64,000 bases of DNA, from NCBI RefSeq assembly GCF_900116545.1, contig NZ_FPCK01000001.1:620001-684000 (forward strand), in the 5' to 3' direction. Both the position numbers and the translations under genes were made by a program. This stretch comes from Devosia crocina (lineage in GTDB: Bacteria > Pseudomonadota > Alphaproteobacteria > Rhizobiales > Devosiaceae). Each line of letters begins with the position of its first letter. The stretch's first letter is position 1. The notes beneath the pieces are model-generated. The model saw nothing but the letters and a program-made list of their open reading frames with translations. It did not search any database and was not told the DNA's origin. Shown piece by piece: positions 1 to 7,402 of this stretch.

Positions 1-1256
1 GATCGAAGCGTGGCGCTCACCGGCACGCGGAAGGTGAACCTTGTTTCGCCCTCGGTTGAGCTCACTTCCAGCCGCCCGCCATGCGCTTCTGCAATCTGGC
101 TTGCGATGTAGAGCCCGAGGCCCAGCCCTTCCATATTGGCTCTGACTTCGCCACGGGCGAATGGCTGGAACAGCCGCTGCATGGCCTCAGGCGGAATGGG
201 TGCGCCGCCATTGCTTACCGCGAGTTCAAAATGCCCATTTGCCACCATCGCGTGCACCACGACCGGGGTTTCCGGCGCACCGTGAGTGACCGCATTTCCG
301 AGCAGATTGGAAAACATCTGCGCGATGCGAGCCTGGTCCACGTCGATGGCATAGGCGAGATCGAAGCGAGTCTCAATAACCCGGTCAGGATGCCCGGCTT
401 TGATCTCATTGATCACCTGCGCCAGCATAGGTTCGATGCGCTGTCCTGAAGATCGCTCGATGCCAATGCCTCCGCCCAGTCGGCCACGCGCAAAATCCAT
501 GACATTGCTGATCAGGCCCGACATCCGCTCAACGCTCTCACCCATGAGGCGAAGAATGCGAACCGACTTTGCGTCCTTGTGCTCTTTCTCGAGCATTCGG
601 CGCCCGGCCTCGATTGCCGAAAGAGGATTGCGCAGGTCATGTCCCAGCACGGCGATGAATTGCTCGCGCAGCTGGGAGCTCGACTGCTCGGCGGCCAGAT
701 CGAAGTTGGCGTTCTGGAGATTGGCGTGGGCGGTGCGCAGGTCCGATCGCGTATCGCTCAGCTTCTGGTTGGCATCGAGATAGAAGGCGATGAGCTGGGC
801 AAAGAGCCGGAACATGCCGGGCAAGGTTGTGCCTCTGAGCCTGCGCGGATGCGGATCGATCGCACACAGCGTGCCGAACATTTCCCCATCCGGCAGAATG
901 ATCGGAACTGAGATGTAGCTCTGAAAGCCGTAGATCGCGGGCGTATGATGATTGCGATAGACCGGGTCTTCCGCCACGTGATCAATGACGACCTCTTCGC
1001 GCACGCTGCGGATTTCGTTGCAAATCGTGGTGTGGAGCGGCAATTCGCCCCCGGGCTCGAGACCGAAATGGATGTTGTCGAGAACTTCACAGGCGAACCA
1101 CTTGTTCTCGGTTACCCTCGCGACCGCTGCAAACCCCATGCCGGTCGCGTCCGTCACCACCTGAAGAATCGAGGGGATAGTGTCAATCTGCCGAATGGCG
1201 GCAACGTCTTTATCGATGTCGTTCAAGCGCAGAGACTCATGATGCGGGCTTTTCAA
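1..1256 (-). CDS. GAF-domain sensor histidine kinase, 3' end beyond window
   Basis: An open minus-strand frame runs off the left edge of the window with no stop codon, so the C-terminus is missing. From the N-terminus it shows a GAF domain (about residues 20-165, including LHTTICNEI and SVPIILPDGEMFGTLCAID), a short coiled-coil linker, a HisKA dimerisation box GHDLRNPLS with the phospho-accepting His near residue 206, and a HATPase_c domain with N-box FSNLLGNAVTHG and G-box EGLGLGLYIA. There is no membrane segment, so it is probably a cytoplasmic sensor of a small ligand or redox/light signal. No ATG is available before the GAF core. The best start is TTG at 1256, preceded by AGGG. No response regulator is visible nearby and the partner is unknown. 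Confidence 0.85.
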   Translation of the reverse strand, partial: MKSPHHESLRLNDIDKDVAAIRQIDTIPSILQVVTDATGMGFAAVARVTENKWFACEVLDNIHFGLEPGGELPLHTTICNEIRSVREEVVIDHVAEDPVYRNHHTPAIYGFQSYISVPIILPDGEMFGTLCAIDPHPRRLRGTTLPGMFRLFAQLIAFYLDANQKLSDTRSDLRTAHANLQNANFDLAAEQSSSQLREQFIAVLGHDLRNPLSAIEAGRRMLEKEHKDAKSVRILRLMGESVERMSGLISNVMDFARGRLGGGIGIERSSGQRIEPMLAQVINEIKAGHPDRVIETRFDLAYAIDVDQARIAQMFSNLLGNAVTHGAPETPVVVHAMVANGHFELAVSNGGAPIPPEAMQRLFQPFARGEVRANMEGLGLGLYIASQIAEAHGGRLEVSSTEGETRFTFRVPVSATLR

Positions 1257-1395
1257 ACACCCTAGCCGGAGAAAACCCAACTGTCATGACGGACAGCTTC
1301 AACGCAGGGGGTGCTTCGATGTACCCGGTAGATCCGCAGCTGCGTGTTCGCCTCACGTAGCGGGACTAATCGTGCGGGAGATTGCAGAATGTCGC

Positions 1396-2634
1396 TCATG
1401 AATGGATATGCGAGTTTTCGTGGTGTCGAGAATCGACCGTCGACACCCTCTCGGAAGGCCCTGCGATATTATTTTCAGCCCCCAAGACCTTGGATGCAGA
1501 TCTGGAACTGCAAAAGGCTGCGATGGTCATAGTGGCGGCGAAAAGGAGGAGGGTAGTTGTAGGGCCGATAAGGTCTAGAGCGGTCCCAAAAAGTGGAGCA
1601 CCTGCGGTCTGTCCCAAAGCGAGGAGGAGAAAGGGCAGACCAAGGCCGAAGGCCGGGCTTTCGGGATAAAGAGAGATGCCCCACAGGAGGAATGTGCCGG
1701 TGGCGACGATATAGGCTGTACCGAAAAGTGCCATTGCAGCGAAGCCGAGGGGCGGAACGGCACTCGAAAGGGTGAGGCTGGCAATGGCCAGAGCCATCAG
1801 CAGTATGGATATACGGTGGATCGCTGGAAGGCCGAACCGGGTGGTGAGATGGCCTGTGACTATGCCAATCAATCCAGCCGCGCCCAGGACGATCCACGCA
1901 AGCGCGATCATGCCATGGCTGTAACCGCTCTCCTCGCGCAGGAGATTGGCGCCGAAGGTCCAGATCGATGTGCTGGCAAGACCAGCCATGAAGGCGCTGC
2001 TCGCAAGCCTGCCTGTCCCAGCGCGAGTAAAGGATAGAAAAGAAATCGGCGTGCTGCCCGTTCGACCTTCTGCCTGCGGAACGGAGAACCAGAGCCAGAG
2101 CGTCACCAGCGCACCTGCCGAAGCAAAGATGGCATAAACGATGCGCCAGCTTCCGGGGAGCGCAAGAACGGCAAGACCGGAAAGGACGATCCCGATCGCT
2201 GTGCCAGTATTGATGGCGCCATTTGCCCGTGGCCTCTCGGCGTCCGCAAAAACCTGCGCGACGGCAGCAGCGAGCGGGGGTGAAGTGAGGCCAGTGCTCA
2301 GTCCCGCAAGTGCCATGGCCAGCCCGATGCCCAGTGCTGATTGAGCGATCGCAACGAGCAACAAACCGGCCGTTGCTGCCACGCCTGCCGCCACCGCGAT
2401 GGCGCGGGAACCAAATCGCCGGTCAAAAGTGAAGGCGAAGACGATCCCGAGACAATAGGCGGCAAAGGCACTGCCGCCAATCCACCCAGCGGCCGGAGCG
2501 CTTAGTGCGAGATCGTCGCTGATGGCGGGCAAGAGGAGCCCATAGGCAAAACGGGCGAGGCCATAGCTCAAGGCTGTCAGAGAAAAAGCCGCAGCGACGA
2601 GGTTGAACCGCTTGTCCATAAAAGTCGCTCTCAT
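1396..2634 (-). CDS. MFS transporter, YbfB/YjiJ type
   Basis: This 412-residue protein has about twelve hydrophobic segments with small-residue-rich helices (ALSYGLARFAYGLLLPAIS, AAGWIGGSAFAAYCLGIV). The pattern fits the YbfB/YjiJ branch of the major facilitator superfamily, whose members are proton-driven exporters with mostly unknown substrates. The start codon overlaps the stop of the upstream TetR gene by four bases (ATGA), so the two form a translationally coupled operon. That pairing suggests a regulated efflux pump. A second Met at residue 6 is an alternative start. The substrate cannot be told from the sequence. Confidence 0.85.
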   Translation of the reverse strand: MRATFMDKRFNLVAAAFSLTALSYGLARFAYGLLLPAISDDLALSAPAAGWIGGSAFAAYCLGIVFAFTFDRRFGSRAIAVAAGVAATAGLLLVAIAQSALGIGLAMALAGLSTGLTSPPLAAAVAQVFADAERPRANGAINTGTAIGIVLSGLAVLALPGSWRIVYAIFASAGALVTLWLWFSVPQAEGRTGSTPISFLSFTRAGTGRLASSAFMAGLASTSIWTFGANLLREESGYSHGMIALAWIVLGAAGLIGIVTGHLTTRFGLPAIHRISILLMALAIASLTLSSAVPPLGFAAMALFGTAYIVATGTFLLWGISLYPESPAFGLGLPFLLLALGQTAGAPLFGTALDLIGPTTTLLLFAATMTIAAFCSSRSASKVLGAENNIAGPSERVSTVDSRHHENSHIHS

Positions 2635-3173
2635 CTGTCGGAAAGGAGGGTGAGAGCCGCGCGCTTTGCAGATTGTACGACGGGTTTGTCGGTCACGCTT
2701 GCGGCTGCCGTCGCGCCTTCAAAGAGCAGCCAGATCGAGAGTGCGATCTCGTTGTTTGGTTGGCCGAGGGCGGTTTCGACCCGCCGGGCGATCTCGTCTG
2801 CGAACTCGCGCTTCTGCTGCCGAACGAGGCTGGCGATATCGGGGTGTGAACCGGCATATTCGCTATGGGCACGCAGCAGCATGCAGCCGCGAGCGCCATG
2901 TTCGGAAAGCCAGGATTCGAGAACATCGAAAAGGCTGCCGATCGGATCGTGCGCCTCGGGCCAGTCGCGCAGGCGCTCCATGAAGCTGCGGTGGCGTTCC
3001 GCCACCACAGCCAGAACAAGGCCCTCGCGCGAGCCGAAATGTTTGTAGAGAGTACGGGTCGAGGTTCCGGAAGGGGCAAGGATGCCATCGACACCGATGC
3101 CGCGGAATCCCTGGTTTTCGAAAATGCGCTCGGCGCCGGCTATGATGTTGGTGCGCTTGTCCATGCAGCACAT
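2631..3173 (-). CDS. TetR/AcrR family transcriptional regulator
   Basis: The 180-residue protein has an N-terminal TetR helix-turn-helix (about residues 8-52: AERIFENQGFRGIGVDGIL followed by TSTRTLYKHFGSREGLV) and a TetR_C-type ligand domain. It is the first gene of a two-gene operon with the MFS transporter and probably represses both. A 22-bp near-palindrome overlaps its own start codon, which suggests autoregulation. The start could be Met1 (3173) or Met4 (3164). Neither has a strong Shine-Dalgarno sequence, and a Met4 start would leave the operator wholly upstream of the coding region. The ligand is unknown. Confidence 0.88.
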   Translation of the reverse strand: MCCMDKRTNIIAGAERIFENQGFRGIGVDGILAPSGTSTRTLYKHFGSREGLVLAVVAERHRSFMERLRDWPEAHDPIGSLFDVLESWLSEHGARGCMLLRAHSEYAGSHPDIASLVRQQKREFADEIARRVETALGQPNNEIALSIWLLFEGATAAASVTDKPVVQSAKRAALTLLSDR

Positions 3174-3193
3174 GTAAAACGATCGCTTTACAT
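3172..3193. promoter_or_regulatory. Candidate TetR operator
   Basis: The arms ATGTAAA and TTTACAT flank a CGATCG core. Only one base pair breaks perfect 22-bp symmetry. The site lies exactly at the 5' end of the tetR-MFS operon, as expected for an autoregulatory operator. Confidence 0.6.
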
Positions 3194-3380
3194 TTCAAGG
3201 GTTGCGTTTGTATCGTGATCGGGTCTCGGTCTGCCGCAATGTTGTTTCACACTCCGAGTGCGGTACGGCTTGCCGCGAAAACACGCCGAGGTGACGTGGG
3301 GGAAGCTTAATCGAACGGTTACCTTAGACTCCTATCGCTCTGTCGTCGCTGCGGCGCACGGTGTGGACGAGGTAGATCCA

Positions 3381-4211
3381 ATGAATGTCGAACTGGTTTT
3401 TCTGGCCCTGGTGCAGGGGATCACGGAGTTTTTGCCCGTCAGTTCCTCGGGGCATCTGATCCTCGGGCGTGCCTTGCTGAACCTCTTGGGGCTGGCGCCT
3501 CTTACGATGACCCCGGCGGAAGAACTGTCGCTCGACATAGCGCTTCATATCGGGTCGCTTGGCGCCATTCTCGTTTATTTCTGGCGCGACATCGCAATGC
3601 TTCTCGGCGGCCTGCGCGATACCGTATTGGCGCGCGGTGGCGTTGCGGCACGAACGCTCTGGGTGCTGATCGTTGCCAGCCTGCCGCTTGTGGTTGCGGG
3701 CCTGATCTTCAAGGATCTGGTGACGGAAGCCGGGCGCTCTGTCGGCATCATCGCGGTGACGACACTGGTGTTCGGCGTGCTGCTGTTTGTCGCTGACAGG
3801 CGGCCTTCTGAACGGGGCGAGATCGAGCGACTTTCGTTCCGCGATGCCCTGATCGTAGGTCTGGCGCAGTGCCTTGCCATCATTCCGGGGGTGAGCCGGT
3901 CGGGCATCTGCATGACGGCTGGACGATTTATCGGGCTCGACAGGCCGCTTTCGGCTCGGCTGGCCATGTTGATGGCCATTCCGGCAATTCTTGGTGCCGG
4001 ACTGTTGACGACGCTTGATCTGGTGCGGAGCGGCGATGCAAACTTCACCGCCTATGCACTTTGGGGGGGAGCGCTGGCCTTTATCAGTGCGCTGGCCAGT
4101 ATTGCACTTTTGATGAAGTGGCTCGCCCGGCAGAGCTACACGCCGTTTGTCATCTACCGGGTCGCTCTTGGCCTTATTCTGCTGGGGCTTCTAGCGGCAA
4201 ACATCCTCTAA
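3381..4211 (+). CDS. uppP: Undecaprenyl-diphosphatase UppP (BacA)
   Basis: UppP dephosphorylates undecaprenyl pyrophosphate in the inner membrane to recycle the lipid carrier for peptidoglycan and other envelope polymers; overexpression gives bacitracin resistance. The 276-residue protein has the two family signatures: GITEFLPVSSSGHL near the N-terminus and PGVSRSG in the middle, with about eight membrane helices. The frame is open further upstream, to 3258. The ATG at 3381 was chosen because GAGG sits about 9 bases before it and the protein then begins with the usual MNxExxFLALVQGITEFLP pattern. It is monocistronic and ends at a strong bidirectional terminator. Confidence 0.95.
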   Translation: MNVELVFLALVQGITEFLPVSSSGHLILGRALLNLLGLAPLTMTPAEELSLDIALHIGSLGAILVYFWRDIAMLLGGLRDTVLARGGVAARTLWVLIVASLPLVVAGLIFKDLVTEAGRSVGIIAVTTLVFGVLLFVADRRPSERGEIERLSFRDALIVGLAQCLAIIPGVSRSGICMTAGRFIGLDRPLSARLAMLMAIPAILGAGLLTTLDLVRSGDANFTAYALWGGALAFISALASIALLMKWLARQSYTPFVIYRVALGLILLGLLAANIL

Positions 4212-4290
4212 GGCGCGCAGCCGATCCTTGAAGGCACGGCAAAATGGCGCTCACGTCCTTGATGGTGGCGTACAGCTCCAGTCTCCTTAG

Positions 4291-4326
4291 AAAAAAAGGG
4301 CCTGATCAATCGGTCAGGCCCTTTTT
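4291..4326. terminator. Bidirectional rho-independent terminator
   Basis: The stem GGGCCTGA / TCAGGCCC (4298-4305 and 4314-4321) is flanked by seven A on the left and five T on the right, so it can stop transcription from both uppP (+) and pspA (-). The gene ends are convergent here. Confidence 0.9.
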
Positions 4327-4330
4327 GCAA

Positions 4331-5059
4331 TCAGTCGCTCTTTTTCTGACCCGGCAAGGAGAGCGGGTCGACCGATGAGGGCGACATCAATTGCGCCAGA
4401 ATATCGTCGGCAGACTGATTGGATCCGCCGATGCCGGCTTCCAGCAATTGCCGGTCGAGATCGTTGCCGTTTTCCAGCGCTGCCAATTCCGCGCCGGCCG
4501 CGATCCGGCCTGCGGTCGCTTCCTGACGTTTCTTGATGCGCTCGAGGCTGTCAACGGCGCTGCCGAGGCGGGTGTTGATGCCGGACTGGCTATGGGCCAG
4601 CGCCGACTGCGCCTTGAGGAGCGCCTCATTGGCTTTCACATTTTCCACTTCGCGCTTCATCTGGGTGATGCGCGCTTCGGTGTCTTGGATGGCGCGAAGC
4701 ATCTGCTGCTGGCGCGGCAGGAGCTGATCGAGCTCGGCTTGGTCGCGCTGCAGTTCGCCGCGAATGGTGGCGATCCGTTGCGCAAGCCCCTGGGCAAGGT
4801 CCGTGCGGCCTGCAGCGATAGCGGCACGGGCGCTGTCGGTGTCCTTGGCTTCCTTGGCGCGGTTCTCCTCGATCCGGCGCATGACGGTCTTGTTGGAAGC
4901 CATGATGCCGGCAAGGTCCGACCGCGCCTGACGCAGGGACTGCTCGGCGTCCCGGATTTCCTGATCCAGGATGCGCATGGACTGGCCATCGGCAATGGCC
5001 TCCGCGGCTTCATTGGCGCCGCCTCGGATGGCGGTAAAGATCTTTCCCCAGGCGCTCAC
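4331..5059 (-). CDS. pspA: PspA/IM30 family protein (YjfJ-like)
   Basis: This is a 242-residue, almost entirely helical, heptad-rich protein. It starts with a short amphipathic segment (SAWGKIFTAIRGGANEAAEAI), followed by long coiled coils rich in Q, E, R and A. PspA/IM30/Vipp1 proteins belong to the ESCRT-III superfamily and polymerise on damaged inner membrane. The frame extends to an ATG at 5083, but the GTG at 5059 has GGGGAG eight bases upstream and forms a GTGA overlap with the yjfI stop, so it is the better start. It follows yjfI in a divergent half of a yjf-type operon and ends at the bidirectional terminator. The C-terminus (PSSVDPLSLPGQKKSD) is a disordered tail. Confidence 0.9.
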   Translation of the reverse strand: MSAWGKIFTAIRGGANEAAEAIADGQSMRILDQEIRDAEQSLRQARSDLAGIMASNKTVMRRIEENRAKEAKDTDSARAAIAAGRTDLAQGLAQRIATIRGELQRDQAELDQLLPRQQQMLRAIQDTEARITQMKREVENVKANEALLKAQSALAHSQSGINTRLGSAVDSLERIKKRQEATAGRIAAGAELAALENGNDLDRQLLEAGIGGSNQSADDILAQLMSPSSVDPLSLPGQKKSD

Positions 5060-5544
5060 GCTGCGAACTCCCCGTTTTTCCATTCATTGATCATGTCGGC
5101 AGCATCGACCGCATTGGCGGCAAGGACCGCCACTTCTTCGACGACGGCTTCTGCGCTCGAACGAGCCGAAAGCGAGCCAAACAGCTCATACCACTCTTCG
5201 CCATCGATCTGGGTGATGCCAAAGCTTGAAAGCGGCACGAGCTTGTGCGTCCTCAGCACCATGCGCTCGAAGGCTTCCCGGTTCGGTATTTCCTTGCACG
5301 GCGCGAGGACAACGCTGGCGAGAATGTCCCGGTCTCCGCTGATGGTCACGAACACATCAAGGTCGCCCATCTCCTTGATGGTTACATAGAGCACATTGCC
5401 CTCTGGCGGAACATGCACATCGACATCGCCAAGTGCCTCGGGATCAGACGCGAAGAGGCGCGTCAGGGTCGTGAGGTTCCAGGTATCCAAAAGGTCCTCC
5501 ATAGGATTGCCGATGCTGACCGGCTCGTGTTGGTTCTTGCGCAT
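5056..5544 (-). CDS. yjfI: YjfI family protein (DUF2170)
   Basis: This is a 162-residue soluble acidic protein of the DUF2170/YjfI family, whose biochemical role is unknown. Motifs such as DVHVPPEGNVLYVTIKEMGD and GITQIDGEEWYELFGSLSA are readable. Family members are encoded immediately before a PspA homologue, as here, where it is translationally coupled to pspA. Met15 (MEDLLDTWNL) is a possible alternative start. The promoter must lie in the 160-bp divergent region shared with yjfK. Confidence 0.85.
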   Translation of the reverse strand: MRKNQHEPVSIGNPMEDLLDTWNLTTLTRLFASDPEALGDVDVHVPPEGNVLYVTIKEMGDLDVFVTISGDRDILASVVLAPCKEIPNREAFERMVLRTHKLVPLSSFGITQIDGEEWYELFGSLSARSSAEAVVEEVAVLAANAVDAADMINEWKNGEFAA

Positions 5545-5557
5545 ATGGTACTATCAT

Positions 5558-5603
5558 CTTGTCGCTGCAACGACATTATGGCTGTGGCGACTTGTCGCCG
5601 CAA
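5558..5603. promoter_or_regulatory. Inverted and direct repeats in the divergent yjfI/yjfK promoter
   Basis: TGTCG and CGACA flank ctgcaa (5560-5575), and GGCGA and TCGCC flank cttg (5586-5599). The 13-mer CTTGTCGC(T/C)GCAA occurs at 5558 and again at 5591, exactly 33 bp apart, about three helical turns. These are candidate sites for a regulator controlling both halves of the PspA module. Confidence 0.5.
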
Positions 5604-5704
5604 AACGGTTTAGTTTGCCTTCTCAGCGTCTTGTTGCACGATTAGCATGCGGGTTCACTGATTGGGCCGGGGCGCGCAAGTGCCGTTGGCGAAGGGAGAG
5701 GCGG

Positions 5705-6361
5705 ATGATCGGCTGGTTCGGCCGCAAAGGCGAAGACAAGCCATTGCCGGAAGAGCGAGGACCGCTCGCGGTCGGTATCGGCGGCGCTATAGACATCGAT
5801 TTCCTTTCGCTTGAAGCCAATGCCCTTGGAGGCGATCCATCCATGGCCTTGCCTTTGAGCGGGCCGTTTATCGTTGCAGCCTATGGGCAGGCGCAACTCG
5901 ATGCGACCAGTGTTCTCTCGCGTTATTATGACGATGAGCATCGCATGATCCAGACCATGTCCGGCGGCAAGCCAGGCGATGCCATCGACGACATCAGTTT
6001 CTATCATCCCTGGGACAGCGTCGTGCCTTCGGGTGCGCAGGCCTGGTCGCGTTGGACAGGACCTCAGGGCTTGATCGGGCTGCCGCGCTATGATGCAGAT
6101 GGCATCCTCTTCGAGCGGTTTTGGGGAGAAGGCGATGAGCGAGCGCCGCTGGTCGAGTTTGTGGAGACCGTCGATGACGGGGAAACCACCCGTTCCATTC
6201 ACCAAAGCTGCATGCTCTATTACCGCCCGCTGGGCCAATCGCGCGAAATGCTGCTGATCAATGTCGAGCGCGATCTGGGCGGCGTGCAGAGCCAGACCGG
6301 CAGCTCGGTCGAATTTCTGATCGGCTATGGTCTTTCGCCTGCCGATGTCCGGCGCGTGTGA
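5705..6361 (+). CDS. yjfK: YjfK family protein (DUF2491)
   Basis: The 218-residue cytosolic protein begins MIGWFGRKGEDKP and contains the DUF2491 core (IDIDFLSLEANALGGDPSMA, IQTMSGGKPGDAIDDISFYHP, SSVEFLIGYGLSPADVRRV). Its function is unknown; homologues occur in PspA/YjfC operons. The frame is open back to 5396, but the ATG at 5705 is preceded by GGGAGAGG and matches the family's usual start. It is the first gene of the rightward half-operon yjfK-yjfL-yjfM-yjfC. Confidence 0.85.
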   Translation: MIGWFGRKGEDKPLPEERGPLAVGIGGAIDIDFLSLEANALGGDPSMALPLSGPFIVAAYGQAQLDATSVLSRYYDDEHRMIQTMSGGKPGDAIDDISFYHPWDSVVPSGAQAWSRWTGPQGLIGLPRYDADGILFERFWGEGDERAPLVEFVETVDDGETTRSIHQSCMLYYRPLGQSREMLLINVERDLGGVQSQTGSSVEFLIGYGLSPADVRRV

Positions 6362-6404
6362 TCAATTCAACTGCTTATCAACTGCTTACCCATGGAGTTT
6401 CGAC

Positions 6405-6806
6405 ATGCTTGACTATATGGCGGGCCTGCCGGCCTTCCTCGGTTACTTTGCGATCGGCCTTGGCGCCTATGGCGTCTTCGGCCTTGTCTACACCACCATC
6501 ACCCCGCATCGCGAAGTGGAGCTGATCCGCGCCGGCAATATGGCGGCAGTCACTGCGTTTCTTGGCGCCATCCTCGGCTTCAGCCTGCCTCTGGCTTCAG
6601 CGGCCGCCAATTCGGTCAGCGTTATCGACTATATCATATGGGCAGCGATCGCGATTCTGGCGCAATTGCTCGCCTACTATCTCGCCAATTTTACGCTGAA
6701 GAACCTGCACGAAAAGATCACGAATGGCGATGTGGCGGCGGGGCTCTGGGGAGGCGGCATCGCTCTTGCCGTGGGTATCCTCAATGCTGCCTGCATGACC
6801 TATTGA
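6405..6806 (+). CDS. yjfL: YjfL family membrane protein (DUF350)
   Basis: This 133-residue integral membrane protein has four predicted helices arranged as two hairpin repeats (ALPAFLGYFAIGLGAYG-type segments, ITAFLGAILGFSLPLASAA-type, DYIIWAAIAILAQLLAYYLA, GGGIALAVGILNAACM). DUF350 proteins are found with PspA homologues and may report on or modulate membrane state; no activity is established. The ATG at 6405 has GGAG about 10 bases upstream, whereas the longer in-frame ATG at 6327 lies inside yjfK. It sits 11 bp before yjfM. Confidence 0.85.
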   Translation: MLDYMAGLPAFLGYFAIGLGAYGVFGLVYTTITPHREVELIRAGNMAAVTAFLGAILGFSLPLASAAANSVSVIDYIIWAAIAILAQLLAYYLANFTLKNLHEKITNGDVAAGLWGGGIALAVGILNAACMTY

Positions 6807-6817
6807 AGGAGGAGCAG

Positions 6818-7399
6818 ATGCGTAGACGTCTTCGCGGCAGCAGGCCGCCGCTTCTCTCGCTGGGCACCATTGCAATATCCTCCATGGCACTGGCCGGTTG
6901 CGCAGGCGAACCGCCGGGCGAAGTGCTTTTCTCTTCGGTGGACCAGTGTATTTCGGCAGGCATGGATGCTCAGGTCTGTCAGGCCGGCTATCAGGATGCC
7001 ATGCAGTCCCATCTGGCCAATGCACCACGCTTTGACGGGCTGGCGGCCTGCGAAGCCGAATATGGAGCAGGGCAATGCACCCAGCAGCCAGCAGCTGCGA
7101 CCGGTGGCGGCGGCAGCTTCTTTACGCCATTCCTTGCCGGCTATCTGCTGTCCTCGACACTAAACAATATCGGCGACTACAATAATTATCGGCGGACCCA
7201 GATCAACAACGGCAACAGCTATGGCTCGACCCCGATCTATCGCAATCGCAGTGGCCAGACGCTGACCCCGGGCACGCGACCCGGCGGAGGAGACATGGCG
7301 GCGCCGTCGCGCCAGACGATGCAGCCGGTCAACGTCAACACCCGCACCGTGGTCCGGCAGGGCTTTGGTGGCGGTGGCAATTACGGCTTTGGTGGCTAA
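6818..7399 (+). CDS. yjfM: YjfM family lipoprotein (DUF1190)
   Basis: The 193-residue protein starts with a basic n-region and hydrophobic core ending in ALAGC, a lipobox, so it is probably a lipoprotein. The DUF1190 core follows (SVDQCISAGMDAQVCQAGY, then FDGLAACEAEYGAGQC) with four regularly placed cysteines, then a low-complexity Gly/Asn/Thr-rich tail ending GGGGNYGFGG. The start ATG is preceded by a near-perfect AAGGAGGAG ribosome site. It lies between yjfL and yjfC, the standard order. Its function is unknown, with a proposed place in the envelope-facing part of the PspA module. Confidence 0.85.
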   Translation: MRRRLRGSRPPLLSLGTIAISSMALAGCAGEPPGEVLFSSVDQCISAGMDAQVCQAGYQDAMQSHLANAPRFDGLAACEAEYGAGQCTQQPAAATGGGGSFFTPFLAGYLLSSTLNNIGDYNNYRRTQINNGNSYGSTPIYRNRSGQTLTPGTRPGGGDMAAPSRQTMQPVNVNTRTVVRQGFGGGGNYGFGG

Positions 7400-7402
7400 G
7401 CG

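Noticed and set aside
81..1265. Plus-strand ORFs opposite the first gene
   Set aside because: They are antisense shadows; the minus frame reads a continuous GAF-HisKA-HATPase kinase.
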